Positions 46,543 to 57,112 of a stretch of DNA of 64,000 bases are shown here, piece after piece. Made by a program: the position numbers and the translations under genes. The DNA lies in NCBI GenBank assembly GCA_958296295.1, contig OY282460.1:186001-250000 (forward strand). The letters are read 5' to 3'. Position 1 is the stretch's first letter. Every line of letters begins with the position of its first letter. The notes under the pieces were generated by a model. The model did not search any database, was not told where the DNA came from, and was given only the letters and a program-made list of their open reading frames with translations. The stretch is from an uncultured Pseudomonadales bacterium (GTDB taxonomy: Bacteria > Pseudomonadota > Gammaproteobacteria > Pseudomonadales > Azotimanducaceae).

Positions 46543-46957
46543 ATGGAAGAGTGCGTTGAGGAGAACCAGCAGCAGAGCGACCATCACTCATTTGGAACCG
46601 TACGCGACGAGGAGAGGCTCGCGAGGTTTGTCTGGCGCAGCGATCATCTTGCGGGGGACGGAGAACTTGCGCCGGCGGCCTTTCCTGTGCAGGACTTGCT
46701 GGAACACAGCCGCGGTGGCTTTGTCGGTAGCGCGGTTGGACCACATGACCGGTGAGGAGGTCCGTCGGCGTGTGGACGCCTTGGTCGACAGCACCAGTGC
46801 CCATAGGACAAAGGGCTTGGCTGTCGCCGAAGCGAAGGGCATTCGCGCTATTCGCAAGAGCGGCGTGGCGAGTCATCAATCCATGAGTCGAAGTTCAGTG
46901 CGTCGCGTTCGCGAGCGGCTTATGCACACTTTCGCGTTCCAACCGAGCAACCAGTAG
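46543..46957 (+). pseudogene. third gene of the decayed operon, frameshifted, unknown function
   Basis: ATG 46543 overlaps the restored end of the second gene by 17 bases. The first segment reads EERLARFVWRSDHLAGDGEL and ends LEHSRGGF. One extra G at about 46723 shifts the frame; skipping it continues as SVARLDHMTGEEVRRRVDAL, then KGLAVAEAKGIRAIRK, ending at 46957. The join GGF-SVARLD looks natural. The C-terminal part may also carry a short internal deletion before SRSSVRRVRERLM. Unshifted, the frame stops after 70 codons at 46755. I do not know the family's function. Confidence 0.6.
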
Positions 46958-47008
46958 CGCTTTCGACTTCCCGGTTCTCCCGATCTCCGGGCTCCGTGCG
47001 TTCCGTCC

Positions 47009-47266
47009 CGGGGTGTGCGACGTTTTTGTGCGCGGGCGGGCTGCGAGGGTTTGGAGAGTCACCGCGACTCCCGGTACGCAGCTCCTGCGGTGCGCTGGTC
47101 GGCGAGCCGGAAGTGTCCCGACATGCGCTGGAGCAGGGCCTGTGCCAACGACGTCATGGCCTTGCGTTCCTGCGTCCGCAGCGAACGGTGCGAGGACTTC
47201 TGGCGCATCGCGCAAACCACCGCAAAGGCGGCCTGACGGCTCGCGCACAAAGACGTCGCACACCCC
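47009..47266. mobile_element. 258-bp miniature element, ISKra4-like deletion derivative
   Basis: 28-bp inverted repeats, 47009-47036 (starting GGGGTGTGCGACG) and 47239-47266, differ at only two positions. CGTCCC occurs on both outer sides (47003-47008, 47267-47272), a likely target duplication. A 73-codon frame (47015-47236) ends three bases before the right repeat; its C-terminal part (MRWSRACANDVMALRS, then EDFWRIA) resembles the end of ISKra4-family transposases. The element looks like the two ends of such an IS with most of the transposase deleted; it could only move if a full copy supplies transposase. Confidence 0.75.
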
Positions 47267-47344
47267 CGTCCCGCGTTGCGTTGCCCTGCCAGACCGCGTT
47301 GTGCGACCATCCGCTGCCCCTTGCTGATCGATTGAACCTGCACG

Positions 47345-47866
47345 ATGGCAACCCGCCCCATTCTTCACTATCCGGACCCGCGCCTGCGCACCAAGGCGGT
47401 GCCGGTGGACGTGGTGGACGACTCGGTGCGCGCCCTCATCGACGATTTGTTCGACACCATGTACGGCGCCCCGGGGATAGGCTTGGCGGCTACGCAGGTG
47501 AATGTCCACCGGCGGGTGCTGGTGGTGGACGTCTCCGAGAACCGCGACGCCCCGCATGCGTTCGTCAACCCCGTCATCAAGGACGCGGAAGGCGAGCAGG
47601 AGAGGGACGAGGGCTGCCTCTCCGTGCCCGGGTTCTTCGAGACCGTCAAGCGGGCCGAGCAAATCCGCGTCTCGGCGTTGGATCGAAACGGCCAGTCTTT
47701 CGAGCTGCGGGCCGAAGGGCTCTTGGCGGTTTGCATTCAGCACGAATGCGATCACCTTGATGGCAAGCTGTTCGTGGATTACCTGTCGAACCTCAAACGC
47801 CAGCGCATCAGGAACAAGCTGCGCAAGCAGGCGCAAAGCGGGCGGGGCACGAAAGCCCGCGCCTAA
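47345..47866 (+). CDS. def: peptide deformylase
   Basis: 173 residues. The three PDF motifs are present: [15 protein letters not shown] (metal-ligand Cys) and QHECDHLDG (two His and catalytic Glu). It removes formyl groups from new proteins. fmt follows after 16 bases, the usual pairing. Confidence 0.97.
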   Translation: MATRPILHYPDPRLRTKAVPVDVVDDSVRALIDDLFDTMYGAPGIGLAATQVNVHRRVLVVDVSENRDAPHAFVNPVIKDAEGEQERDEGCLSVPGFFETVKRAEQIRVSALDRNGQSFELRAEGLLAVCIQHECDHLDGKLFVDYLSNLKRQRIRNKLRKQAQSGRGTKARA

Positions 47867-47882
47867 CGCGCCGGCCCCGCGC

Positions 47883-48827
47883 ATGGCTTGGCGATTGGCG
47901 TTCGCCGGCGCGCCGCCGTTCGCGGCGACGATTTTGCGGCATTTGCTGGCGTCCGAGCACCGGGTGGGCCTCGTCTATACGCAGCCCGATCGGCCGGCCG
48001 GCCGCGGCCGCAAGCTCCACCCCTGCGCCGTGCGGCAGGCGGCGGACGCCGCCGGTATCGAGGTGCGAACCCCGACGCGCCTGGGCGACCAGGCGCAAAC
48101 GCTCCACGACTTCGATTGGTTGATCGTCGCCGCCTACGGCCTGCTGCTGCCGCAAGTCGTGTTGAACGCTCCGAAGCACCATTGTTTGAACGTTCACGCA
48201 TCGCTGTTGCCGCGCTGGCGCGGCGCCGCGCCGGTGGAACGCGCCATCTTGGCCGGCGACGCGCGCACCGGCGCCAGCATCATGCGCGTGACCGCGAAAT
48301 TGGACGCCGGCCCGGTGTATCGACAAAGCACGCTGGATCTTGGCGAAGCAACCACGGGGACCGAGGCGACGGCAAGGTTGGCGGAACTTGGGGCCAAGGC
48401 CTTGCTTGACGTCCTCGCCGACCTGCCGGCTTTGGCCGCGACGCTCCAAGACGAACGGCTCGCCTGCTACGCGGACAAGTTGACGCCCCAGGACGCCCTC
48501 ATCGATTGGCGCCAATCCGCAACGCGCATCGACCGGCAGGTGCGGGCTTTGTCCGGGCGTCTCACGGCCTACACGGCGCTTGCCGACGGGGCACGCCTGC
48601 GGGTGCTGTCCGCACGGCCATCGTCGGTCGGCGCCGCCGGCTTGCCCGGCACCTTGCGGCGTCGCGCGAACTCTTGGCACGTCGCCAGCGGCGAAGGCGC
48701 GTTGGAGTTGCTGACCGTGCAACTCAACCGCGGCAAGGCAACGCCGCAACCCATGGCAACCGTAGTCAACGGCTACCCGCAATTGCTCAACGATGGCGTT
48801 CGACTTGGCCGGCGGCCCTCCCACTGA
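47883..48827 (+). CDS. fmt: methionyl-tRNA formyltransferase
   Basis: 314 residues. The N-terminal Rossmann formyltransferase domain has the catalytic segment LNVHASLLPRWRGAAPVERAI; a C-terminal OB fold binds the tRNA. It makes initiator fMet-tRNA. Its last 41 bases overlap the convergent methyltransferase gene. rsmB, which commonly follows fmt in gammaproteobacteria, is missing from this place. Confidence 0.96.
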   Translation: MAWRLAFAGAPPFAATILRHLLASEHRVGLVYTQPDRPAGRGRKLHPCAVRQAADAAGIEVRTPTRLGDQAQTLHDFDWLIVAAYGLLLPQVVLNAPKHHCLNVHASLLPRWRGAAPVERAILAGDARTGASIMRVTAKLDAGPVYRQSTLDLGEATTGTEATARLAELGAKALLDVLADLPALAATLQDERLACYADKLTPQDALIDWRQSATRIDRQVRALSGRLTAYTALADGARLRVLSARPSSVGAAGLPGTLRRRANSWHVASGEGALELLTVQLNRGKATPQPMATVVNGYPQLLNDGVRLGRRPSH

Positions 48828-49686
48828 GCCGCCCGCCACCGGCCATCGCCGTCACGCCAAACGCTTGCTCGCTTCTGCGGACGTTCCGAAAGCCCGCTGC
48901 GCGCAGCCTCCTCGACACGCCGGCCGCAGTCTTGGCGCCCTGGCCACTGCGCGGGTCGCCCACATAGTGGTACAAGCGCCCGCCGGGTTTCAGCACCCGC
49001 CGCACTTCGGCGTAGAAGGCGCCCGAATACAGTGCGCCGGCAAGTTGACTGGTCGGCGGATCGTGCAACACCGCGGAGAATGCCCCGGCGGGGAAGCCGG
49101 CCGCCAACGCCGCGACGTCGCCGATGGCCATCTTGATGTTGTCGTTCTCGAACAGCGCCGCGGACCAAGGGTTGCGACGGGCCAACGCGATGGCTGCGGG
49201 ATCCAGCTCCACGGTCACGACCAGGGCGGCGGTTTTGGCGAGCGCGATGGCCGTATAGCCGAGGCCGGTGGCGGTGTCCAACACGCGGCCACGCGGCCGG
49301 CCGAGCGCTCGCACCTTGGCCTCGGTGTCCGCCAGCGGCGTCGTGCCGCGGATGCGATGCATCGGGAACCCCGCGACCAGCGTGGTTGGGGCATCCTCCG
49401 TGGGGAAGAGCGAACGCGCCCAGCCGGTGGTCGCCGAGAACACCGAGATCGGCATCGGCTGGCCGCCGACTATCTCGAAGCATTTGTTCTCGTCCCCGGC
49501 GATGCGCGTCAACGCTTGGCGAGAGACGGCCACTGCTCCTGTGCTCGCCATCCCCGCGGTCAAGGCCACCACGCTTTGCGTGCGCCCGAGATCCAAGCTG
49601 ACCGACGCCGTCTGCCGCGCACCGTCCATCGCCGCCAGCAACTGCGCGGCTTCGCGGTGTGTTAGCAGGGCGGGAATAACCGTCAC
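48787..49686 (-). CDS. class I SAM-dependent methyltransferase, COG2521-like
   Basis: About 299 residues from GTG 49686. The SAM-binding core reads LDTATGLGYTAIALAK, followed by the acidic ribose ligand in VTVELDPAAI, then LHDPPTSQLAGALYS (DPP-type catalytic motif) and KPGGRLYHYVGDP. This series is typical of COG2521, a family known mainly from archaea. The target is unknown, probably RNA or a small molecule. A longer frame reaches 49884 but its extra residues look non-conserved. It converges on fmt and is divergent from trkA. Confidence 0.8.
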   Translation of the reverse strand: MTVIPALLTHREAAQLLAAMDGARQTASVSLDLGRTQSVVALTAGMASTGAVAVSRQALTRIAGDENKCFEIVGGQPMPISVFSATTGWARSLFPTEDAPTTLVAGFPMHRIRGTTPLADTEAKVRALGRPRGRVLDTATGLGYTAIALAKTAALVVTVELDPAAIALARRNPWSAALFENDNIKMAIGDVAALAAGFPAGAFSAVLHDPPTSQLAGALYSGAFYAEVRRVLKPGGRLYHYVGDPRSGQGAKTAAGVSRRLRAAGFRNVRRSEQAFGVTAMAGGGRLSGRAAGQVERHR

Positions 49687-49919
49687 GCTTGCCCGGGCGG
49701 CACCGCCGCGGGCTGTCGCAACCGGCGCGGCCGGGCATCCGTCAAACCGCAAGCGAGAAGCACGTCCGCCATGATCGGAGCGTACATCAACGAGACCTCG
49801 CTCCCCGCTAGAGCGGCAAATCAAGACCGATCGACTGAACGCACCGCTGTCTTCCGAAAAGGCAGCGCACACTGTCGGCGGCACGGCGCCATTCCCGCCA
49901 ACGGCGGTAGAATGCGCCC
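49687..49919. other. divergent gap between the COG2521-like methyltransferase and trkA
   Basis: 233 bases. TAGAAT at 49908-49913 lies only six bases before the trkA ATG, so if used as a -10 the transcript would be leaderless or nearly so. No gene or repeat was recognised. Confidence 0.35.
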
Positions 49920-51314
49920 ATGAAGATTCTCATCCTCGGCGCTGGCCAGACTGGCGGTTCGCTGGCTGAGCATCTCGCCAACGAAGCCTTCGACATCACG
50001 CTGGTCGACCACCACGAACAGCGTCTGAAGGAACTCAAGGATCGGCTGGACATCCAGACCGTCCACGGCCACGCCTCCAGACCAGACACCTTGCTCGCCG
50101 CCGGCGCGGACGACGCGGACATGCTGCTGGCCGTGACCAACAGCGACGAAGTGAACATGGTGGCCTGCCAAGTGTGCTATTCGCTGTTCCAAACACCGAT
50201 GAAAGTAGCCCGCATTCGCTCGAACGAATACGTCACCGGCCCGGACGGCGGTGATGCGGACATAGAGTTCTTCAGCCGCGACCACATGCCCATCGACCTG
50301 CTCATCAATCCGGAGCGAGTGGTGATGGAGCAGGTCAAGAAGCTCTTGCAGCACCCGGGCGCCCTGCAGGTGTTGGATTTCGCCGACGGACTCGTGCAGC
50401 TCGTGGCGGTGCGCGCCGTGGAAGGAGGCCCGCTCGTCGGTCAACAACTGCGCTCGCTGCGGGCGCACGTGCCGAACGTCAACACGAAGGTCGTGGCCAT
50501 TTTCCGCCAAGGGCGGCCCATCATCCCCGAAGACGACACGATGGTGGAAGTGGACGACGAGGTGTTCTTCATCGCCCCGGAACGGCACACCAACGCCGTG
50601 CTTTCGGAATTGCGCCAAGTGGAGCGTCCGAACCGGCGGGTGATGATCGCCGGCGGCGGCAACATCGGGCTGTTGCTGGCCCGCGCCATCGACAGGGATT
50701 TCCGAGTCAAGGTGGTGGAGTACAACCCCAACCAAGCCGAACGGGCGGCGGAGCGGCTTGAGAACGGCATCGTCATCCTCGGCGACGCAACCGACGGCGA
50801 CCTGCTGATCAGCGAGAACGTCGACGACAGCGACGTGTTCTGTTCGGTCACCAACGACGACGAGGTGAACATCATGTCGGCGCTGCTCGCCAAGCGCCTT
50901 GGCGCACGGCGGGTAATGGCGTTGACCACCAAGCCGGCCTACGTCGATCTTGTGGAAAGCAGCGCCATCGACATCGCCATCTCCCCGCAAATGGCCACCA
51001 CCAGCTCGATTCTCTCGCATGTCCGCCATGCCGACGTGGCCCGCGTTCACAGCCTGCGGCGTGGCGCCGCGGAAGCCATGGAAGCGGTGGTGAACGGCGA
51101 CGCCCGCAACAGCAAAGTGGCCGAACGGCGGCTTGACGAGATCGCCTTGCCTAACGGCGTCACCGTGGGCGCGGTGGTGCGGGACAAGAAAGTCATCATG
51201 GGCAGCGGTGATCTGGTGTTGAAAACAGGCGACCACGTGATCCTCTTCGTGGTGGACAAATCCCGGATTCGCGCCGTGGAGCGGCTTTTTCAAGTGGGCC
51301 TCGGCTTCTTCTAG
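49920..51314 (+). CDS. trkA: Trk potassium uptake regulatory subunit TrkA
   Basis: 464 residues with two RCK halves, each made of a Rossmann NAD-binding domain (MKILILGAGQTGGSLAEHL; VMIAGGGNIGLLLARAI) and a TrkA-C domain. It gates the TrkH channel in response to nucleotides. trkH begins five bases after its stop. Confidence 0.97.
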   Translation: MKILILGAGQTGGSLAEHLANEAFDITLVDHHEQRLKELKDRLDIQTVHGHASRPDTLLAAGADDADMLLAVTNSDEVNMVACQVCYSLFQTPMKVARIRSNEYVTGPDGGDADIEFFSRDHMPIDLLINPERVVMEQVKKLLQHPGALQVLDFADGLVQLVAVRAVEGGPLVGQQLRSLRAHVPNVNTKVVAIFRQGRPIIPEDDTMVEVDDEVFFIAPERHTNAVLSELRQVERPNRRVMIAGGGNIGLLLARAIDRDFRVKVVEYNPNQAERAAERLENGIVILGDATDGDLLISENVDDSDVFCSVTNDDEVNIMSALLAKRLGARRVMALTTKPAYVDLVESSAIDIAISPQMATTSSILSHVRHADVARVHSLRRGAAEAMEAVVNGDARNSKVAERRLDEIALPNGVTVGAVVRDKKVIMGSGDLVLKTGDHVILFVVDKSRIRAVERLFQVGLGFF

Positions 51315-51319
51315 CCACC

Positions 51320-52759
51320 ATGCGGTTTTCGCCCGTCCTGCGCATCACCGGCGCCTTGCTTCTCCTGTTCAGCACGGCGCAGCTGGTGCCGGTTGCCGTG
51401 GCGCTGTTCTACAACGAGAGCACGATCCCGGCATTCCTCACGGCATTCGCCATCACCGCGGGGACCGGTGCCGTGTTGTGGTTCGCAAGTGGCGACCGGC
51501 GCGACCTGCGCAGCCGCGACGGGTTCCTGATCACCGGCCTCTTCTACATCGCGCTGGGCGCCATCGGGGCCACGCCCCTGCTTCTCACGAATGTCGCGGA
51601 GTCGTTCACGGACGCGGTGTTCGAATCGCTTTCCGGCCTCACAACCACCGGCGCCACGGTGCTCACCGGGCTGGACGACCTGCCGCGCTCGGTGCTGTTC
51701 TACAGGCAATTGCTGCAATGGCTAGGCGGCATGGGCATCATCGTGCTGGCCGTGGCGGTGTTGCCCATGCTCGGCGTCGGCGGCATGCAGATATACCGCG
51801 CCGAGTCGCCGGGCACCATCAAGAACGCCAACTTGAGACCGCGAATCACGCACACGGCGCAAGCGTTGTGGCTGCTGTACCTGGGCATCACCGCGGCCTG
51901 CGCCTTGGCGTATTGGGCCGCGGGAATGGACGTATTCGATGCCGTGTGCCACGCCTTCTCCACGGTGGCGATCGGCGGTTTCTCCACGCACGACGCGAGT
52001 CTGGCGCATTTCGACAGCGTGGCGGTGGAAACGGTGGCCATGGTGTTCATGGCCCTCGCCGGCATGAGTTTCGCTTTGCACTTCTTGGCGCTTTCCAAGC
52101 GCAACCCGATGGTCTACGCCCAAGACGCCGAACTGCGCCTCTACCTCGGTGTGCTGGCGGTTTGCGCGGTCATCGTCATCGGCCTGCTGCTGCGCGCGCC
52201 GGGGGAGTCCGGCGTCGTTCGCGAAGGCCTGTTTCAAGTGGTCTCCTTCGCCACCACCACCGGATTCACGACGACCGACTACTCAGGCTGGCCGCTCGCC
52301 GCGACGGTGTTGATGACTTTCGCCGCCTTCGCTGGCGGATGCGCCGGTTCAACCGCCGGCGGCCTGAAGATGTACCGCGTGATGCTGATCTACCGCCAAG
52401 GGCTGCGCGAAATCCGACGGCTCATCCATCCCAACGGCGTGTTTCCCATCAAGTTCGGCCAACGCCAAGTGCCGGATCGGGCGGCCGACGCGGTGTGGGG
52501 CTTTTTCGCCACCTACCTCATTCTTTTTCTGGCTATGGTGTTCGTGATGCTCGTCATCTCGGATCTGGATTTCCTCTCCGCGTACTCGGCGGTGGCCGCG
52601 AACCTCAACAACCTTGGCCCCGGCCTCGGCGACGTGGCGGCCAACTACCAAAACGTGCCAACCGCCGGCAAGTGGGTGCTGATGACGGCGATGGTGCTTG
52701 GCCGACTCGAGATATTCACCTTGCTGGTGCTGCTCTCGCCACACTACTGGCGCAGCTAG
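51320..52759 (+). CDS. trkH: Trk potassium uptake channel subunit TrkH
   Basis: 479 residues with four membrane-pore-membrane repeats. Selectivity-filter segments include LTTTGATVLTG, FSTVAIGGFS, ATTTGFTTTDYS and ANLNNLGPGLG. It forms the K+ channel regulated by TrkA. plsC follows after three bases. Confidence 0.97.
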   Translation: MRFSPVLRITGALLLLFSTAQLVPVAVALFYNESTIPAFLTAFAITAGTGAVLWFASGDRRDLRSRDGFLITGLFYIALGAIGATPLLLTNVAESFTDAVFESLSGLTTTGATVLTGLDDLPRSVLFYRQLLQWLGGMGIIVLAVAVLPMLGVGGMQIYRAESPGTIKNANLRPRITHTAQALWLLYLGITAACALAYWAAGMDVFDAVCHAFSTVAIGGFSTHDASLAHFDSVAVETVAMVFMALAGMSFALHFLALSKRNPMVYAQDAELRLYLGVLAVCAVIVIGLLLRAPGESGVVREGLFQVVSFATTTGFTTTDYSGWPLAATVLMTFAAFAGGCAGSTAGGLKMYRVMLIYRQGLREIRRLIHPNGVFPIKFGQRQVPDRAADAVWGFFATYLILFLAMVFVMLVISDLDFLSAYSAVAANLNNLGPGLGDVAANYQNVPTAGKWVLMTAMVLGRLEIFTLLVLLSPHYWRS

Positions 52760-52762
52760 CCG

Positions 52763-53503
52763 GTGCGGTTGTTGGCGACGCTGCGGGCGGCGGCCTTCTA
52801 CACGGGCTACGCCGGCTTCACGGTGATTTGGGCGACGCTGTCGCTGCTTGTCGTCTGGCCGCTGCCGCTGGCGCATCGATTCCGCGTGGTGGTCGGATGC
52901 TGGACGCGAATCGCGCTCTGGTGGCTGAGGGTGACGTGCGGCGTCGGCGTCCGCGTCCGGGGAATCGAAAACCTGCCGAGCAAGCCCTGCATCCTGCTGG
53001 TGAAGCACCAGAGCACTTGGGAGACACTGTGGGTGCAAACCCTCGCGAGCCCGCAGACCACGTTGATCAAGCGCGAGCTGTTGCACATTCCGTTCTGGGG
53101 TTGGGCCTACGCCCTGACTCGCCCCATCGCCATAGACCGCGCCGCGCCGGGCACCGCGTTGCGGCAGTTCATCGAGCTCGGCAAGGATCGGCTGCGCCGC
53201 GGCATGACCGTGACGCTGTTCCCCGAGGGCACGCGCTTGCCGCCCGGGGCGAGCCACAAGTTCCACCGCGGCGGCGCCGCCTTGGCCGCCGCCACCGGCA
53301 CGCCGGTGGTGGTGATCGCCCACAACGCAGGCACGTTCTGGCCGGCGCGGCAATTCGCAAAACGCCCAGGAGCGGTGAACGTGGAAATATCGCCTCCGTT
53401 CGATCCAACGGGCAAAAAATCATCTGAAATCAATACACTATGCGAAACCTGGCTCCGCGAGGCGATGGCGCGAATCGAGCCCGGCCCCGGCCGGCCTAGT
53501 TAA
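52763..53503 (+). CDS. plsC: 1-acyl-sn-glycerol-3-phosphate acyltransferase
   Basis: 246 residues from GTG 52763. An N-terminal membrane helix precedes acyltransferase motif I (KHQSTWET, an H-x4-E variant of the usual H-x4-D that is common in this proteobacterial branch), motif II around RPIAIDRA and motif III LFPEGTRLPPG. It makes phosphatidic acid at the inner membrane. It converges on gyrB. Confidence 0.92.
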   Translation: MRLLATLRAAAFYTGYAGFTVIWATLSLLVVWPLPLAHRFRVVVGCWTRIALWWLRVTCGVGVRVRGIENLPSKPCILLVKHQSTWETLWVQTLASPQTTLIKRELLHIPFWGWAYALTRPIAIDRAAPGTALRQFIELGKDRLRRGMTVTLFPEGTRLPPGASHKFHRGGAALAAATGTPVVVIAHNAGTFWPARQFAKRPGAVNVEISPPFDPTGKKSSEINTLCETWLREAMARIEPGPGRPS

Positions 53504-53518
53504 CGCAAAGGCCGCGGA

Positions 53519-55999
<2,481 letters not shown>

Positions 56000-56007
56000 C
56001 TATTCGC

Positions 56008-57084
56008 CTACTCGCCGACGTCAACCAGCCTGCCTTGTTTCACGTGGAACATTCGGCCCTTTCGCTTCGCCATCAACATCTCGCCGACCTCTTCCTGCGC
56101 GGAAGTGGCCACGATCTGACACCCCATCCCATCCAAGAGCGCATAAAAGCGCTCGCCGTGGACGCGATCCAGCTCCGCGCCCATGTCGTCGATTAAGAAC
56201 AACGAAGGTCTGCCGTCCTTCAACAGGCCTTGGGCCTGCCCCAAACGCAACGCGCTCGCCAAGGCCTTGCCTTGGCCGCGGGAAAGCACGGCGGCCGCCG
56301 GCTCCCCCTCCGCGCGCAGGACGACGTCCGCTCGATGCGGGCCGCTGTTCGTTGTCCCGGATTTTACATCGCGCAGGTGCTGATCCGCCAGTGTTTCGGC
56401 GAGACCTTGGCCTTGCCAACCGCGGTAGCAGGAGAACTCCACCGCCAGATCCGGGCTCAACGCCGCCAAGCAGGCCTTCACACTTGGCACCACCTGCTGG
56501 AAGTAGTCGCGTCGCGCCGCGCCGATCGCCTCGCCAAGGTTGGCCACTTGCGCCGTCCAGCCGGCAAGCGTGTCAATTTCTCCCATCCGCAACAACGCGT
56601 TGCGACTGCGCAAGGCTCGCGTGTAGTCGCGCAGGTTGGCGGCGTGGTCTTGTTTCACGTGAAACGTGCCCCAATCCAGCCACTGGCGGCGGCTGGCAGG
56701 GCCGCCGAACACCATATCCGGCAACTCCGGCAGCAGCAGCTGCAGCGGCATTAGCGCCGCCACGGTGGACGATTGCCGAATCGTGCGCCCGTCCCACTGG
56801 GTCTGCGCTCCGCCCCCTCGTTCGCGCGTGTGCGTCAAGCGCAAAGTCCCACGATCATCTGCTTGGCAGGCGGCCTGGACGTGGAGCCGGCGTTCGTCCC
56901 GGCGAATCGCACCTTCGGCGCGACCACGGAACGATCTACCTCGAAACAACAGGTGGAGGGCTTCCAGCACGGCCGTCTTTCCCGCGCCGTTCGGCCCGAT
57001 CAAGAGGTTTATGCCGGCATGAAGCTCGAGGGCCAAGGATTCGATGTTGCGGACATTGGCCAGATCGAGCCGGCGAATTAGCAA
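56008..57084 (-). CDS. recF: DNA replication and repair protein RecF
   Basis: 358 residues. SMC-like ATPase with Walker A GPNGAGKT, signature LSRGQGKALASALRL and Walker B LFLIDDMGAELD. It helps load RecA at gaps. Two parS-like sequences are embedded in its coding region (56036-56051 and 56651-56666), and both read as FHVKQ in the protein. Confidence 0.96.
   Translation of the reverse strand: MLIRRLDLANVRNIESLALELHAGINLLIGPNGAGKTAVLEALHLLFRGRSFRGRAEGAIRRDERRLHVQAACQADDRGTLRLTHTRERGGGAQTQWDGRTIRQSSTVAALMPLQLLLPELPDMVFGGPASRRQWLDWGTFHVKQDHAANLRDYTRALRSRNALLRMGEIDTLAGWTAQVANLGEAIGAARRDYFQQVVPSVKACLAALSPDLAVEFSCYRGWQGQGLAETLADQHLRDVKSGTTNSGPHRADVVLRAEGEPAAAVLSRGQGKALASALRLGQAQGLLKDGRPSLFLIDDMGAELDRVHGERFYALLDGMGCQIVATSAQEEVGEMLMAKRKGRMFHVKQGRLVDVGE
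56036..56051. promoter_or_regulatory. parS-like centromere site 1 (in recF)
   Basis: TGTTTCACGTGGAACA matches the bacterial parS consensus TGTTTCACGTGAAACA at 15 of 16 positions. ParB would bind here to segregate the origin region. It lies close to the recF stop, about 4 kb from the putative oriC. Confidence 0.8.
56651..56666. promoter_or_regulatory. parS-like centromere site 2 (in recF)
   Basis: TGTTTCACGTGAAACG matches the parS consensus at 15 of 16 positions, including the full inner palindrome GTTTCACGTGAAAC. It lies 615 bases from site 1, in keeping with clustered parS sites near the origin. Confidence 0.85.
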
Positions 57085-57112
57085 CCCGGTCCGCCTCGCG
57101 GAAGCGGCGGCC

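Larger units (their letters stand above)
44315..46559 (+). pseudogene. unknown gene interrupted by the IS at 44787-46443
   Basis: The frame starts at ATG 44315, overlapping the previous gene, and runs through a conserved-looking core (VALADDGEVNFFWRRDGLFI, then FVGDDMMHYYVSARAQDVDS). The IS cuts it at codon 158. If the IS and one copy of the 9-bp duplication are removed, the frame continues exactly as DASIQFTGRSLPRDIVKTMP and stops at 46559, giving 193 codons. As it stands, the 5' part reads into the IS end and stops at 44878. I do not recognise the family; it is probably a soluble protein. Confidence 0.75.

Noticed and set aside
44991..46559. Long plus-strand frame across the IS
   Set aside because: Most of it is the antisense of the transposase. 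Only the tail from 46453 is meaningful, as the displaced end of the interrupted gene.
46895..47884. Long minus-strand frame opposite def
   Set aside because: It is the antisense of def and of the miniature element; def itself has all three deformylase motifs.
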